DNA of 14,377 bases from JBDTRY01 sp039931435. Lineage in GTDB: Bacteria > Acidobacteriota > Thermoanaerobaculia > Gp7-AA8. Numbering within the stretch: the first letter of the stretch is position 1; each line of letters opens with the position of its first letter. A program made the translations under genes and the position numbers. A model generated the notes under the pieces. It did no database searches, was not told the origin of the DNA, and was given only the letters and a program-made list of their open reading frames with translations. The stretch spans positions 1 through 14,377 of the forward strand of contig JBDTRY010000084.1 of the NCBI GenBank assembly GCA_039931435.1, read 5' to 3'. Below are positions 6,029-13,688 of this stretch, one piece after another.

Positions 6029-7327
6029 ATGCTTTCACGCGACTATCTTCGCGAGCAATCGGATCGGTATCGCCAGGCCCTCAAGCGCCGCGGCGCTGAC
6101 GTCGACCTGGAACAATTCATTCAGCTCGATGGCGAACGGCGCCAGATCATCACCGAAGCAGAACAGCTGAAGAACCGCCGGAACGTGGCCTCGCAGGCAA
6201 TCGCCCGGCTGAAGAAGGCTGGGGGAGACGCCTCCACGCAGATCGAGGAAATGAAATCCGTCGGAGATCGGATCCGGGAGCTGGACACACGACAAGCCGA
6301 TGTGGAAGGACAACTCTCTGCGCTGGAACTGGTCTTTCCAAACGTACCGGACGAGTCGGTTCCGGTCGGTCCCGACGCGGAATCGAATCGAGTCGAGCGC
6401 GTATGGGGTGAGCGTCCGTCGTTCAGCTTCGCCCCCCGCAATCACTGGGAAATCGGTGAGTCGCTTGGGGTCCTGGACTTCGATCGCGCCGCAAAAATCA
6501 CCGGGGCACGCTTCTCCGTACTCCTTGGAGCCGGCGCGCAAATGGAACGGGCCTTGATCAATTTCATGCTCGAGGTCCATACCACGCAGCACGGCTACAC
6601 GGAAATTCTGCCGCCGTTCATCGTCAACGCCGACTCGCTGCTGGGGACGGCACAGCTTCCGAAATTCGAAGAAGATCTGTTCAAGCTGGCCGGAGAGAAG
6701 GATTATTACCTCATTCCCACAGCAGAAGTTCCAGTGACAAACTACTATCGCCAGGACGTTCTGGCGGCCGAGGAACTTCCTGTTTCCTTCTGCGCCTACA
6801 CTCCATGTTTTCGAAGCGAGGCTGGTTCATACGGAAAGGACACGCGCGGACTGATCCGGCAGCACCAGTTCGACAAAGTGGAACTGGTCAAATTCAGCCG
6901 GCCGGAGGAGTCGTGGAAGGCGCTGGAGAAACTTACCGACGACGCCGCGCACATCCTCCGGCTTCTCGGGCTGCACCACAGGATCGTCACCCTCTCCACC
7001 GGTGATATGGGCTTCGCATCAGCGAAGACTTACGACATCGAAGTCTGGCTTCCCGGCCAGGAGACCTTTCGCGAGATTTCGTCGTGCTCGAATTTCCTGG
7101 ATTTTCAGGCGCGCCGGGCGAATATCCGCTATCGGAGCGACACCAAAAAAATGTCTTTCGTGCACACGCTGAACGGCTCCGGGCTTGCAGTGGGACGCAC
7201 GCTCGTGGCCCTGCTCGAGAACTACCAGCAGGAAGATGGGACGGTACGCATTCCGGAGGTGCTGCGGCCCTACATGCGCGGAGCGGAGCGCATCGAACCG
7301 GCCCGCCGGCCCTCGACGGCTGGGTGA
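6029..7327 (+). CDS. serS: Seryl-tRNA synthetase
   Basis: Class II aminoacyl-tRNA synthetase charging tRNA-Ser (and tRNA-Sec where present) with serine, via seryl-adenylate, in the cytosol. At 432 residues it matches the bacterial family (E. coli about 430). Residues 1-110 form the N-terminal arm, a long antiparallel coiled coil (about 27-100) that grips the long variable arm of tRNA-Ser. The catalytic core has TAEVP at 231-235 (serine and ATP site), motif 2 from FRSEAGSYG at 261 to 281, and motif 3 GSGLAVGRTLVALLENYQ at 383-400. All key residues are intact. The ATG has no ribosome-binding site but is preceded by a good promoter. Downstream there are 106 bp before the C26 hydrolase gene, without a clear terminator, so read-through is possible. 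Confidence 0.98.
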   Translation: MLSRDYLREQSDRYRQALKRRGADVDLEQFIQLDGERRQIITEAEQLKNRRNVASQAIARLKKAGGDASTQIEEMKSVGDRIRELDTRQADVEGQLSALELVFPNVPDESVPVGPDAESNRVERVWGERPSFSFAPRNHWEIGESLGVLDFDRAAKITGARFSVLLGAGAQMERALINFMLEVHTTQHGYTEILPPFIVNADSLLGTAQLPKFEEDLFKLAGEKDYYLIPTAEVPVTNYYRQDVLAAEELPVSFCAYTPCFRSEAGSYGKDTRGLIRQHQFDKVELVKFSRPEESWKALEKLTDDAAHILRLLGLHHRIVTLSTGDMGFASAKTYDIEVWLPGQETFREISSCSNFLDFQARRANIRYRSDTKKMSFVHTLNGSGLAVGRTLVALLENYQQEDGTVRIPEVLRPYMRGAERIEPARRPSTAG

Positions 7328-7386
7328 GGAATGGCTGTTCCCCGTTCTTCCGCCAGCCGTGCCCTTCATGGGAGGAATCGGCGCTG

Positions 7387-7443
7387 ATGAATGAGCGTTC
7401 CGGAAAGCTGATGTTTGCGAGCGTGATCAGACGATGTCATTGA
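7387..7443 (+). CDS. Possible 18-codon leader ORF coupled to the C26 hydrolase
   Basis: A short frame starts at ATG 7387, eleven bases after GGAGG (7371-7375), and encodes an 18-residue basic peptide. It stops at TGA 7441-7443, which overlaps ATG 7443 of the next gene as TGATG. That arrangement is typical of translational coupling and would explain why the hydrolase lacks its own ribosome site. The frame is also open upstream through serS, so chance is a real alternative. There is no homology that I recognise. Confidence 0.25.
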   Translation: MNERSGKLMFASVIRRCH

Positions 7444-8237
7444 TGAAGAAACCCCTGATCGGGATCGGTGCGGACGTGAAAGAGGGCGACTCAACGCAGG
7501 CCAGGTTGAGAGCCTTCGGGTACCTGAGCTACGTCGACGCCGTGCACGAGGCCGGAGCCATCCCACTCATCATTCCGCCGCAATCCGAAGAGAACCTCCG
7601 GCGCCTCGTGGAGACGCTCGATGGAATTCTCCTCGCCGGTGGCGCCGACTGCGATCCCGCTGTTTACGGCGAAGACGCGCACCCCAGCGTCCATCCCATG
7701 GATCTTCGCCGCCAGCATAACGATCTCGCTCTGGCCCGTCTGGCCAGAGAGTCCGGCCTGCCCCTTCTCGGCGTCTGCCTCGGGTTGCAGGTCATGACCG
7801 TCGCTGCCGGTGGAACGCTCATCCAGGACATCCGCTCGGAGGTCGCGACAGAAATCGACCATGAGAGCCATCCCGACAGCCGGGCACGCCACGATGTCAG
7901 CATCGAACCCGATACCCGCCTGGGAGCGATCCTTGGCGTCCTCCCGATCAACGTGAACTCCTCACACCATCAGGCTGTTCGCATTCCCGGTGACGGGATG
8001 CTTGTCAACGCCCGCGCCTCCGATGGCATCATCGAAGGTCTCGAGGACCCCGAGCTGCCCTTCTACATCGGTGTGCAATGGCATCCGGAAGACATGGCTG
8101 GCGAACGATCGGCGTCCGCACTGCTGGGCGAGTTCGTGAAGGCGGCGCAGGCACATGCCGCCGTTCGTGAGGCGCGTGAAGATGTCACGGTTCCGAACTC
8201 GGAAAATCGGAATAGCCCCATGGAGGGTGAGGTTTGA
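7443..8237 (+). CDS. Class I glutamine amidotransferase-like hydrolase (peptidase C26, PuuD-like)
   Basis: Cytosolic gamma-glutamyl hydrolase of the peptidase C26 family, whose best-known member PuuD cleaves gamma-glutamyl-GABA in putrescine breakdown. Numbered from ATG 7443 (264 aa): GGADCDP near 66-72 and YGED fit the family; the nucleophile is C112 in GVCLGLQ; SSHHQA follows near 173-178; the triad is completed by H214 and E216 in QWHPED. The nucleophile elbow has Leu where PuuD-type enzymes usually have Arg (GICRG), so the substrate may differ. About 45 residues follow the triad, ending in a polar tail. ATG 7434 is an alternative start (three more residues); 7443 is preferred for its TGATG overlap with a short leader frame. 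No other putrescine genes are nearby. Its TGA overlaps the TTG start of the thioredoxin gene. Confidence 0.85.
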   Translation: MKKPLIGIGADVKEGDSTQARLRAFGYLSYVDAVHEAGAIPLIIPPQSEENLRRLVETLDGILLAGGADCDPAVYGEDAHPSVHPMDLRRQHNDLALARLARESGLPLLGVCLGLQVMTVAAGGTLIQDIRSEVATEIDHESHPDSRARHDVSIEPDTRLGAILGVLPINVNSSHHQAVRIPGDGMLVNARASDGIIEGLEDPELPFYIGVQWHPEDMAGERSASALLGEFVKAAQAHAAVREAREDVTVPNSENRNSPMEGEV

Positions 8238-9103
8238 ATCGTCGGTCACCTCGAGGATTCTCGTTGAAGCCCCTCACCCTTGCCCTGTTCACGGTCCTCC
8301 TTTCCGGCCAGCTCTCCGCCGGCGGGTGGTTGAAGTCCTACGCCCAGGCCACATCCGAAGCAAAGAAGAACGATCAGCTGATCTTCGTCGATCTCTTTGC
8401 CGAATGGTGCGGCTGGTGCCACCGCATGGAACGTGAAGTGTTCCCTTCGGAGAAATTTCAGAATGCAACCGAGGGGATGGTCCTGCTCCGAGTGGACACA
8501 GAGGACGGCGCGGAGGGAACGCGCCTGGCGCGGCAGTACGAGGTTTCCCAACTTCCCACGTTTCTCATTCTGTCGCCCGATGGGCTCCTGGCCGGTCTGA
8601 TTTATGGATACGCGCCGGCGGAGGATTTCGCACCGCGTGTTACGAAAGCGCGGAAGGATTACGATTCTTTCCGAAAAGAATTGAAGCAGGAATCGTCCTT
8701 TCAGAACGACTTCGGCCGGCGGGATGCGCTGGCTGCTGCATTCATCGCCAGACGTGGCTTCACGCAGGCCGAGAGTCGCCTGAACCGCCTTCTGGCGGAA
8801 CCGGCCATTCCCGCGGACGTTCGCAACAACGCCTACTATCACCTGGCCTTCACGCAGATGTCGCAGAACAGATTTCCTGAGGCCATCAGTACTCTCCGGA
8901 AGTTTTTCGGTGTCGAGACTCAGGGCGAGCCACTGGAGAGAGCCCGCCTCCTGCTGGGCCAGATCTACTACGAACAGGGCGATTTCAGGTCCGCGGTCAG
9001 TGAACTGCGCAGTTTCAAGAAGTCCTTCCCCAGATCGAAACTCATCGCGGAGGTTGACGCCATTCTGCCCGGTCTCGAGAAAGACGTTCAGAACACGCAT
9101 TGA
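8234..9103 (+). CDS. Exported thioredoxin-like protein with TPR C-terminus
   Basis: 289-residue periplasmic thiol-redox protein. A signal peptide spans 1-29 (basic start, hydrophobic 13-28, cleavage after LSA). The thioredoxin fold covers about 32-140, with active site WCGWCH (C59, C62) and cis-proline P108 in SQLPTF. Residues 160-285 are helical with TPR-like repeats (for example YYHLAFTQMSQNRFPEAI and ARLLLGQIYYEQGDFRSAV), suggesting protein-protein docking. The start is TTG 8234, well supported by GGAGG at 8222-8226 and a 4-nt TTGA overlap with the previous stop. The next gene is dsbD, so it is a plausible receiver of DsbD electrons for reducing periplasmic disulfides, perhaps in cytochrome c maturation. 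It could instead act as an oxidase or chaperone-like reductase; the two-cysteine motif does not decide this. Confidence 0.85.
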   Translation: MNRRSPRGFSLKPLTLALFTVLLSGQLSAGGWLKSYAQATSEAKKNDQLIFVDLFAEWCGWCHRMEREVFPSEKFQNATEGMVLLRVDTEDGAEGTRLARQYEVSQLPTFLILSPDGLLAGLIYGYAPAEDFAPRVTKARKDYDSFRKELKQESSFQNDFGRRDALAAAFIARRGFTQAESRLNRLLAEPAIPADVRNNAYYHLAFTQMSQNRFPEAISTLRKFFGVETQGEPLERARLLLGQIYYEQGDFRSAVSELRSFKKSFPRSKLIAEVDAILPGLEKDVQNTH

Positions 9104-9108
9104 TCCCG

Positions 9109-11013
9109 ATGAGCGAGAAGATGAGTGCGAGAGCGGGAAGATTCGTCTGCCTTCTGGCGGCGAGCCTGGCAATCGTCACGCCACTCGGCTTCGCCCAGGC
9201 TGAGACTCCCTTCGCCCCTCCTACCAGGCCCCGCATCGCTCTCGAAGTGGCCAGCCAGCCCGCCAACGGTTCGGGAGAGTTTCAGGCCGTGGCCACCGTT
9301 GATATCCAGCAGGGCTGGCATATCAATTCCCACCAACCACTGGATGAATACCTCATCCCCACCGAACTGAAGATCGACTCCACCTCGGTGAAGGTCAAGT
9401 CGATTTCCTACCCGGCGCACATAGAACGGAGCTTCTCGTTCTCCGCGGGCGCCAAAGTCGCGGTCTATGAGGGCCGCATCCGCATTCCTTTCAGCGCCGT
9501 CGCTTCGAGCGCCGGCGGCAGTGTGAAAGCCGTCCTTCATTACCAGTCCTGCAACGATTCGGTCTGTCTTCCGCCCGCAGATGCCGTGGCCTCGTTCGTC
9601 GTTCCGGTCGGGCTGGCCGATGCTTCCGGCACCACGAATGTTTCGCCTCGTCCCTCCGAAAGCGCGAAGCCGTCTGCGACTCCACTGGCCACGGACTCGG
9701 CTGCCGCTGTCGAATCGCCGCTTCCTGTTGCCACAGAGGCGCAGGCACCGCCCGCTTCGGGAAACTTCACGCCGCTCTCGGCAGCGCCTCCTGCCGGCTC
9801 GACGAGTCTTTTCACCTCGGACGTCGGCGCCACGCTTGCCTCGCGCGGACTGCTTCTGACACTGCTTTCCGTATTCGTGCTCGGTCTCGCTCTGAATCTC
9901 ACTCCCTGTGTCTATCCGCTCATTCCTATCACGGTGGCCTTTTTCTCTTCGCAGAGTGAAGGCAGGCGTTCGACGCGGGTGATGCTGTCATTCGCCTATG
10001 TTCTGGGGATCGCGGTCACATACTCGGTGCTGGGTGTCTTCTCGGCGATGACCGGGAAGTTGTTCGGAGCCTGGCTTCAGCTTCCTGCAGTCCTCATTTT
10101 CTTCGCCGTGCTGATGCTCATCCTGTCGGCTTCGATGTTCGGCCTGTTCGACATTCGCGTCCCGCATTTCATCACGGATCGGGCCGGTGCTCGCGGAGGG
10201 GTGCTGGGCGCTCTGACGATGGGCTTGCTCGTGGGAATTGTCGCCGCGCCCTGTGTGGGTCCATTCGTGATTTCTCTGATCGCGCTCGTCGGGCAGTCGG
10301 GAAGCATTCCTCTGGGCTTCATTCTTTTCTTTACCCTGGCCCTTGGGCTCGGCGTTCCCTACCTGCTTCTCGGGATCTTTTCTTCCGCTCTGGAATCCAT
10401 CCCTCGATCGGGGATGTGGATGGTGCAGGTCAAGAAGGCCATGGGGTTCATTCTCATTGCCATGGCCTTTTATTTTCTGCGGCCGTTGCTCGGCGAGGCC
10501 GTCTATCGGTGGGGTGTGGGAGCCTGCCTGATCGTGGGCGCGGTTTTTCTGTTCTTCACCGGCCGTTCCGCGCAACGTGGTGGAGAGATCGTAAGGATCG
10601 TTGCCGGGCTTCTGATGCTGGTGGCCGGCCTGCTCTTTGTCATTCCCCGTTCGGAGGGGCCGGAGATCTCCTGGAAGCCGCTGGACGACGCCTCGTTGAG
10701 CAGAGCGCGGGCCGCCGGACAGCCGGTGCTGATCGATTTCTATGCGGACTGGTGTCTGCCGTGTAAGGAACTCGATCGTGAGACGTTCACCGAGAAAGGG
10801 GTCCGCGCGGAAGCGGACAGGTTCGCACGCCTGAAGGCGAATCTGACGAATACGTCCGATCCGGCCATCGTGGCCTTGTCCAGACGGTATGCGATCGTGG
10901 GGGTTCCTACGATTGTATTTCTGGACTGGCGAGGGAACGAGATCAAGCATCTGCGGCTGACTGGTTTCGAGAAGGCAGGAGATTTCATCCGGCGTATGCA
11001 GCAGGTGCATTGA
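9109..11013 (+). CDS. dsbD: Thiol:disulfide interchange protein DsbD
   Basis: Inner-membrane reductase that carries electrons from cytoplasmic thioredoxin to periplasmic proteins by a cysteine relay. Numbered from ATG 9109 (634 aa): signal peptide to about A31 (AQA|ET); N-terminal alpha domain about 32-165 with C148 and C153 (YQSCNDSVCLPP); a Pro/Ala/Ser-rich linker about 170-240; eight predicted membrane helices from about 247 to 512 with redox cysteines C267 (LTPCVYP) and C382 (AAPCVGP); and the C-terminal gamma thioredoxin domain with WCLPC (C549, C552). All three cysteine pairs are intact and length is normal. The start is ambiguous: TTG 9100 would give a TTGA overlap with the upstream gene, and ATG 9121 is also possible; none has a strong ribosome site. 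It is last in the unit with the C26 hydrolase and thioredoxin-TPR genes, and convergent with yhbY. Confidence 0.95.
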   Translation: MSEKMSARAGRFVCLLAASLAIVTPLGFAQAETPFAPPTRPRIALEVASQPANGSGEFQAVATVDIQQGWHINSHQPLDEYLIPTELKIDSTSVKVKSISYPAHIERSFSFSAGAKVAVYEGRIRIPFSAVASSAGGSVKAVLHYQSCNDSVCLPPADAVASFVVPVGLADASGTTNVSPRPSESAKPSATPLATDSAAAVESPLPVATEAQAPPASGNFTPLSAAPPAGSTSLFTSDVGATLASRGLLLTLLSVFVLGLALNLTPCVYPLIPITVAFFSSQSEGRRSTRVMLSFAYVLGIAVTYSVLGVFSAMTGKLFGAWLQLPAVLIFFAVLMLILSASMFGLFDIRVPHFITDRAGARGGVLGALTMGLLVGIVAAPCVGPFVISLIALVGQSGSIPLGFILFFTLALGLGVPYLLLGIFSSALESIPRSGMWMVQVKKAMGFILIAMAFYFLRPLLGEAVYRWGVGACLIVGAVFLFFTGRSAQRGGEIVRIVAGLLMLVAGLLFVIPRSEGPEISWKPLDDASLSRARAAGQPVLIDFYADWCLPCKELDRETFTEKGVRAEADRFARLKANLTNTSDPAIVALSRRYAIVGVPTIVFLDWRGNEIKHLRLTGFEKAGDFIRRMQQVH

Positions 11014-11036
11014 TCGGCGGCCAGGCGGCGCCGTTC

Positions 11037-11068
11037 CCGCATTTCTAGTCGTCTCTGTGGGAATGCGG
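11037..11068. terminator. Candidate bidirectional hairpin between dsbD and yhbY
   Basis: CCGCATT (11037-11043) and AATGCGG (11062-11068) are exact inverted repeats around an 18-nt loop, between two convergent genes (57 bp gap) and ending just before the yhbY stop. There is no T-run, so termination strength is doubtful. Confidence 0.3.
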
Positions 11069-11070
11069 AG

Positions 11071-11364
11071 TTACGGCAGGCGGATTTTCGGCGCTTCAGC
11101 GTGGGCTCGATAGAGCACCGCCACTTTTCCTACTGTCGTCACCACTTCCGAACCGGTCCGCTCGGCGAGCATGAGAGCCAGTTGGCGCCGTTCATGGGAC
11201 TCATCGAGCTCGAGTCTGGCCTTGATCAACTCGTGGGATTCGAGCGATCGGTCCGTCTCGTTCACGACCTCTCTGGTCAGACCAGAACGTCCGACGCGAA
11301 CGACCGGCGAAAGAGAATGCGCCAATCCCTTCAGGAACTGGCGTTGACGGGTGCTCAGCGCCAT
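11071..11364 (-). CDS. yhbY: YhbY/CRM-domain RNA-binding protein
   Basis: 97-residue cytosolic protein of the CRS1/YhbY (CRM) family, the same length as E. coli YhbY. The family associates with the 50S subunit and is linked to ribosome assembly; plant relatives act in intron splicing. The single CRM domain fills the protein: LSTRQRQFLKGLAHSL at 3-18, the RNA-binding GxxG loop as GRSG at 25-28, HELIKAR at 44-50, and GKVAVLYR near the end. The start is ATG 11364-11362, seven bases after the deacetylase stop on the same strand, so the two are probably co-transcribed. No strong ribosome site is seen. The functional link to the deacetylase is not obvious. Identification is secure. Confidence 0.95.
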   Translation of the reverse strand: MALSTRQRQFLKGLAHSLSPVVRVGRSGLTREVVNETDRSLESHELIKARLELDESHERRQLALMLAERTGSEVVTTVGKVAVLYRAHAEAPKIRLP

Positions 11365-11371
11365 CGATTTC

Positions 11372-12586
11372 TCAGCGGGGGTGTCCGGAAACGGGTGTGG
11401 CCCCGCTGGACACCGGAGTTGCCACCGGGACCACGGGCTGCAGTGCCGGCACCCGCTCGGGAATCGTGGCCGGTTGCGGTTCGGTCGTTTCGGCTGGCGA
11501 TTTCGGCGTGGCCTCCACGGGCGGCGGTGGCGAGGCCAGGTAGAAGTTCCAGACCGCTTCGGCGCGCTTGCCGCTCCTGCGGTCGCGTCCCCAGATCACG
11601 GCCTGCTGGAGGTTTCCTTTGAGCGACGAATGAAGCGACATGGAGACGGAACCGCTCCGGGGGTCGTAGGAATAAGGAACCTTGCTTTGTCCGAGCAGCG
11701 TCATGTGCACAGAGCTCGGATCGAGGTTGCTGAAGTCACGTATGGTCGCCGAGATCGTGACATCCGAACCGAGGGCATTGCCGGGAAGCGGGCGGGTGCT
11801 GGCGAGCTTCAGAGGCTGCGTTCCCAGGTAATGACGGAATGTGGCGAAGGACGTGTCCTTCATGATCATGACCCGGCGCAGGAGGAAGGGGTTTGTCCCC
11901 TTCTTTACCTGACCGAAGTTGGTCGTCACCGCTGCATCGTACCCGGCGATCGAAGCGCTGAGACTGACGCCATCGTCGTAATCACCGTAAGGGTAGGCGA
12001 GAAAACGGACCGGCTTTCCTGTGTTTTCCTCGAGGAGAGCCTTACTCTCGGTCAACTCCTCGTTGAGCCAGGTCTGGTACTGCCCGTCGGAGAGGAAGCT
12101 GTTCCTTCTTCGGCTGAGAAAGGGATGGCTGTAGGTGTGGCTCTGAATATCCACGCCGTTGTCCGACATCTCCTTGATCTCTTTCCAGGTCACCGCGTAG
12201 TAGCTCTGGCCGACGAATTTCGGATAAATGAAGATCGTGAACGGAAAATCGAGGTCCTTCATGACGGGATAGATCTCGGTGTAAGCCGAGCGCCAGCCAT
12301 CATCGACGGTCACCACCAGTGCATTCGGAGGAAGTTCGTCGAGGCCCCCGGTGACGTACTCGTAAAGATCGGCCAGGGAAATGACGTGATAGCCCGTAGC
12401 CTTCAGGTAGTACATCTGCTGGATGAACTGCTGCCGGCTCATGGAGAACTTCGTGTCGTTCGGGGACTGAACGATGTGGTAGCAGAGGATCATCGCAGTC
12501 TGAGCCTGCGCAGGAGGCGCAGCGTTTGCGCTGATAGTCATCAGCCCCACCAGTAAAAGTGCCCCAACCCCAACGCGCGCAGTCAT
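11372..12586 (-). CDS. Exported polysaccharide deacetylase (NodB family)
   Basis: 404-residue exported carbohydrate esterase 4 enzyme that removes N- or O-acetyl groups from a polysaccharide or peptidoglycan. A signal peptide covers 1-22 (ANA|AP). The NodB domain spans about 30-260: catalytic base and metal ligand D95-D96 in TVDDGW, metal ligands H150 and H154 in SHTYSH, and R194 with AYPYGD at 197-202. The usual TFDDG appears as TVDDG, as in PgaB-like proteins. Residues 265-350 are predicted beta-rich and may be a small sandwich domain; 352-404 is a Pro/Ala/Thr/Val-rich tail, low-complexity and probably disordered. The ribosome site is GGAG six bases before ATG. It is first in a two-gene unit with yhbY. 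The substrate is unknown: no glycosyltransferase or export genes are in the window. Confidence 0.9.
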   Translation of the reverse strand: MTARVGVGALLLVGLMTISANAAPPAQAQTAMILCYHIVQSPNDTKFSMSRQQFIQQMYYLKATGYHVISLADLYEYVTGGLDELPPNALVVTVDDGWRSAYTEIYPVMKDLDFPFTIFIYPKFVGQSYYAVTWKEIKEMSDNGVDIQSHTYSHPFLSRRRNSFLSDGQYQTWLNEELTESKALLEENTGKPVRFLAYPYGDYDDGVSLSASIAGYDAAVTTNFGQVKKGTNPFLLRRVMIMKDTSFATFRHYLGTQPLKLASTRPLPGNALGSDVTISATIRDFSNLDPSSVHMTLLGQSKVPYSYDPRSGSVSMSLHSSLKGNLQQAVIWGRDRRSGKRAEAVWNFYLASPPPPVEATPKSPAETTEPQPATIPERVPALQPVVPVATPVSSGATPVSGHPR

Positions 12587-12867
12587 CCCGATCTCCAGCC
12601 GATCCTCAGAAAATTTCCGAATTCGTTACCAACGCCGGGTGCAACAAAGGTGCCGTGACACGGCGTTGTCCGTACGGTCGGTATTCTATCGAAACTGACC
12701 CCCGGTGGGGGAGAGATCTTCGTGCCGGTGAGCCGGCCGGTCTGGAGCATTCCGGACGGCCCGGTCGGACCCCGCCCGCTGTTGAATAATCCGTGGGTCG
12801 AGGTGGTTCCTGTTGCGGCAACCGGACCGGCAACTATAGAGTTGGGTTCCGCAGGGAGGTTCGTTTC
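12587..12867. other. Divergent intergenic region between deacetylase and TPR genes
   Basis: 281 bp with no credible gene; open frames here lack ribosome sites and recognisable sequence. It contains a compact hairpin (CCCCC 12699-12703, loop GGT, GGGGG 12707-12711), an imperfect stem-loop around 12743-12770, and the rightward promoter with its palindrome at 12812-12840. On the leftward strand TAGAAT (12688-12683) is a possible -10 box, without a matching -35. Confidence 0.5.
12813..12840 (+). promoter_or_regulatory. Promoter candidate for the TPR membrane protein
   Basis: TTGCGG (12813-12818) and TATAGA (12835-12840) are 16 bp apart. The -35 box lies inside an 11-bp palindrome, GTTGCGGCAAC (12812-12822), and GGCAAC recurs at 12829-12834, 12 bp further on, so a repressor or activator could bind here. 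The promoter is followed by AGGGAGGT (12853-12860), the strongest Shine-Dalgarno in the window, 7 nt before the ATG. Confidence 0.45.
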
Positions 12868-13578
12868 ATGGCGCGTCTCACTCGAAAATCAATGAAGCAC
12901 GACCAGTTTGTGGAGGATGTGGGCAGCGCCTACTCCTTCGCTCAGAGTCACCGTCGGAATATCGTCGTGGCCATTGTGGCCGGCGTCGTCCTCCTGGCAG
13001 CAGGGTGGGGCTACTACGTCTGGCGGCAGCATCAGGAGGACGCCGCTCAGGACCAGCTGGCGGCGGCCATCGAGATCATGGATACGGCGGTAGCAGGAAC
13101 TCCGGGAGCGCAGAACGCGACCAAAACGCTTCCCAGCGAAGCAGCCAAGTTCACCCAGGCTGAGCCGCTTCTGAAAGCGGTCGTGAGCAAATACGGATCC
13201 AGTGACGCGGCCGACGTTGCCGAACTCTACCTTGCCCGTATCTCCGCGGGCCGAGGGGACACGGCCGGTGCCACCTCTCTACTGCAGGGATTTCTTCGCG
13301 ATCATCCGGGGAGCATTCTCGCTGGCCCTGCCCAATTGAGCCTCTACCAGCTTCAGCTCCATGGTGAGGCCGCGAAGGCCCTCATTCCCGAACTGGAGCA
13401 GAAAGTCTCCCAGGACACCGCGGTTCTTCCACGCGATGCCATGCTCTCGCTCCTCGGTCAGGCCTACGAAGTCACCGGCCAGGAAACCAGGGCGCGCGAT
13501 TCCTGGCGGCGCATCGTGAATGAGTTTCCCGATTCTCCGTACGTCGTCGACGCGCAGCGGAAGCTCGCAGCGGGGTGA
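12868..13578 (+). CDS. Membrane-anchored TPR protein (YfgM-like)
   Basis: 236-residue protein with a short basic cytoplasmic N-terminus (1-30), one membrane helix at about 31-51, and a periplasmic helical region (52-236) with at least two TPR-like units, such as DVAELYLARISAGRGDTAGA and the stretch near 195-230 ending in PDSPYVVDAQRKLA. The layout matches YfgM-type proteins, which bind the SecYEG translocon and periplasmic chaperones in E. coli; here this is by analogy only. The frame is open back to 12793, but ATG 12868 has AGGGAGGT seven bases upstream, which decides the start. It has its own promoter candidate and is followed by a strong hairpin, so it is probably monocistronic. The N-terminal MARLTRKSMKHDQF pattern resembles TPR proteins I associate with Acidobacteriota. 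The precise role is unknown. Confidence 0.8.
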   Translation: MARLTRKSMKHDQFVEDVGSAYSFAQSHRRNIVVAIVAGVVLLAAGWGYYVWRQHQEDAAQDQLAAAIEIMDTAVAGTPGAQNATKTLPSEAAKFTQAEPLLKAVVSKYGSSDAADVAELYLARISAGRGDTAGATSLLQGFLRDHPGSILAGPAQLSLYQLQLHGEAAKALIPELEQKVSQDTAVLPRDAMLSLLGQAYEVTGQETRARDSWRRIVNEFPDSPYVVDAQRKLAAG

Positions 13579-13583
13579 GGTGA

Positions 13584-13615
13584 GCTGATCGCCGGGACCG
13601 TTCCCGGCGGACAGC
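13584..13615 (+). terminator. Strong GC hairpin after the TPR gene
   Basis: CGCCGGGA (13590-13597) and TCCCGGCG (13602-13609) form a perfect 8-bp stem with a 4-nt loop. GCTG (13584-13587) and CAGC (13612-13615) extend it across a 2x2 internal loop. It starts five bases after the stop codon. There is no U-tract, but position and strength suggest termination or 3'-end protection. Confidence 0.5.
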
Positions 13616-13673
13616 TTCGATGAGACCGGGATTCGGCTGCGTGGCGAGTGCGAATCGCCCGAGGCCTGTCAAC

Positions 13674-13679
13674 TAGAAT
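13674..13679 (+). promoter_or_regulatory. -10 box for the antiporter gene (leaderless arrangement)
   Basis: TAGAAT (5/6 match) ends 9 nt before the GTG start at 13689. No -35 box or Shine-Dalgarno is evident. The layout parallels serS. Confidence 0.4.
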
Positions 13680-13688
13680 GCTACCTCT

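Noticed and set aside
9988..11010. 340-codon antisense frame over dsbD
   Set aside because: The His/Arg/Gln-rich translation is typical of the complement of membrane-helix codons; dsbD is unambiguous.
11351..12556. 401-codon plus-strand frame opposite the deacetylase
   Set aside because: The minus strand encodes a signal peptide and all NodB motifs; the plus frame has none and is a codon-bias shadow.
12793..12867. 25-codon upstream extension of the TPR protein from GTG 12793
   Set aside because: ATG 12868 has a strong Shine-Dalgarno seven bases upstream, and the extension would overlap the promoter candidate.
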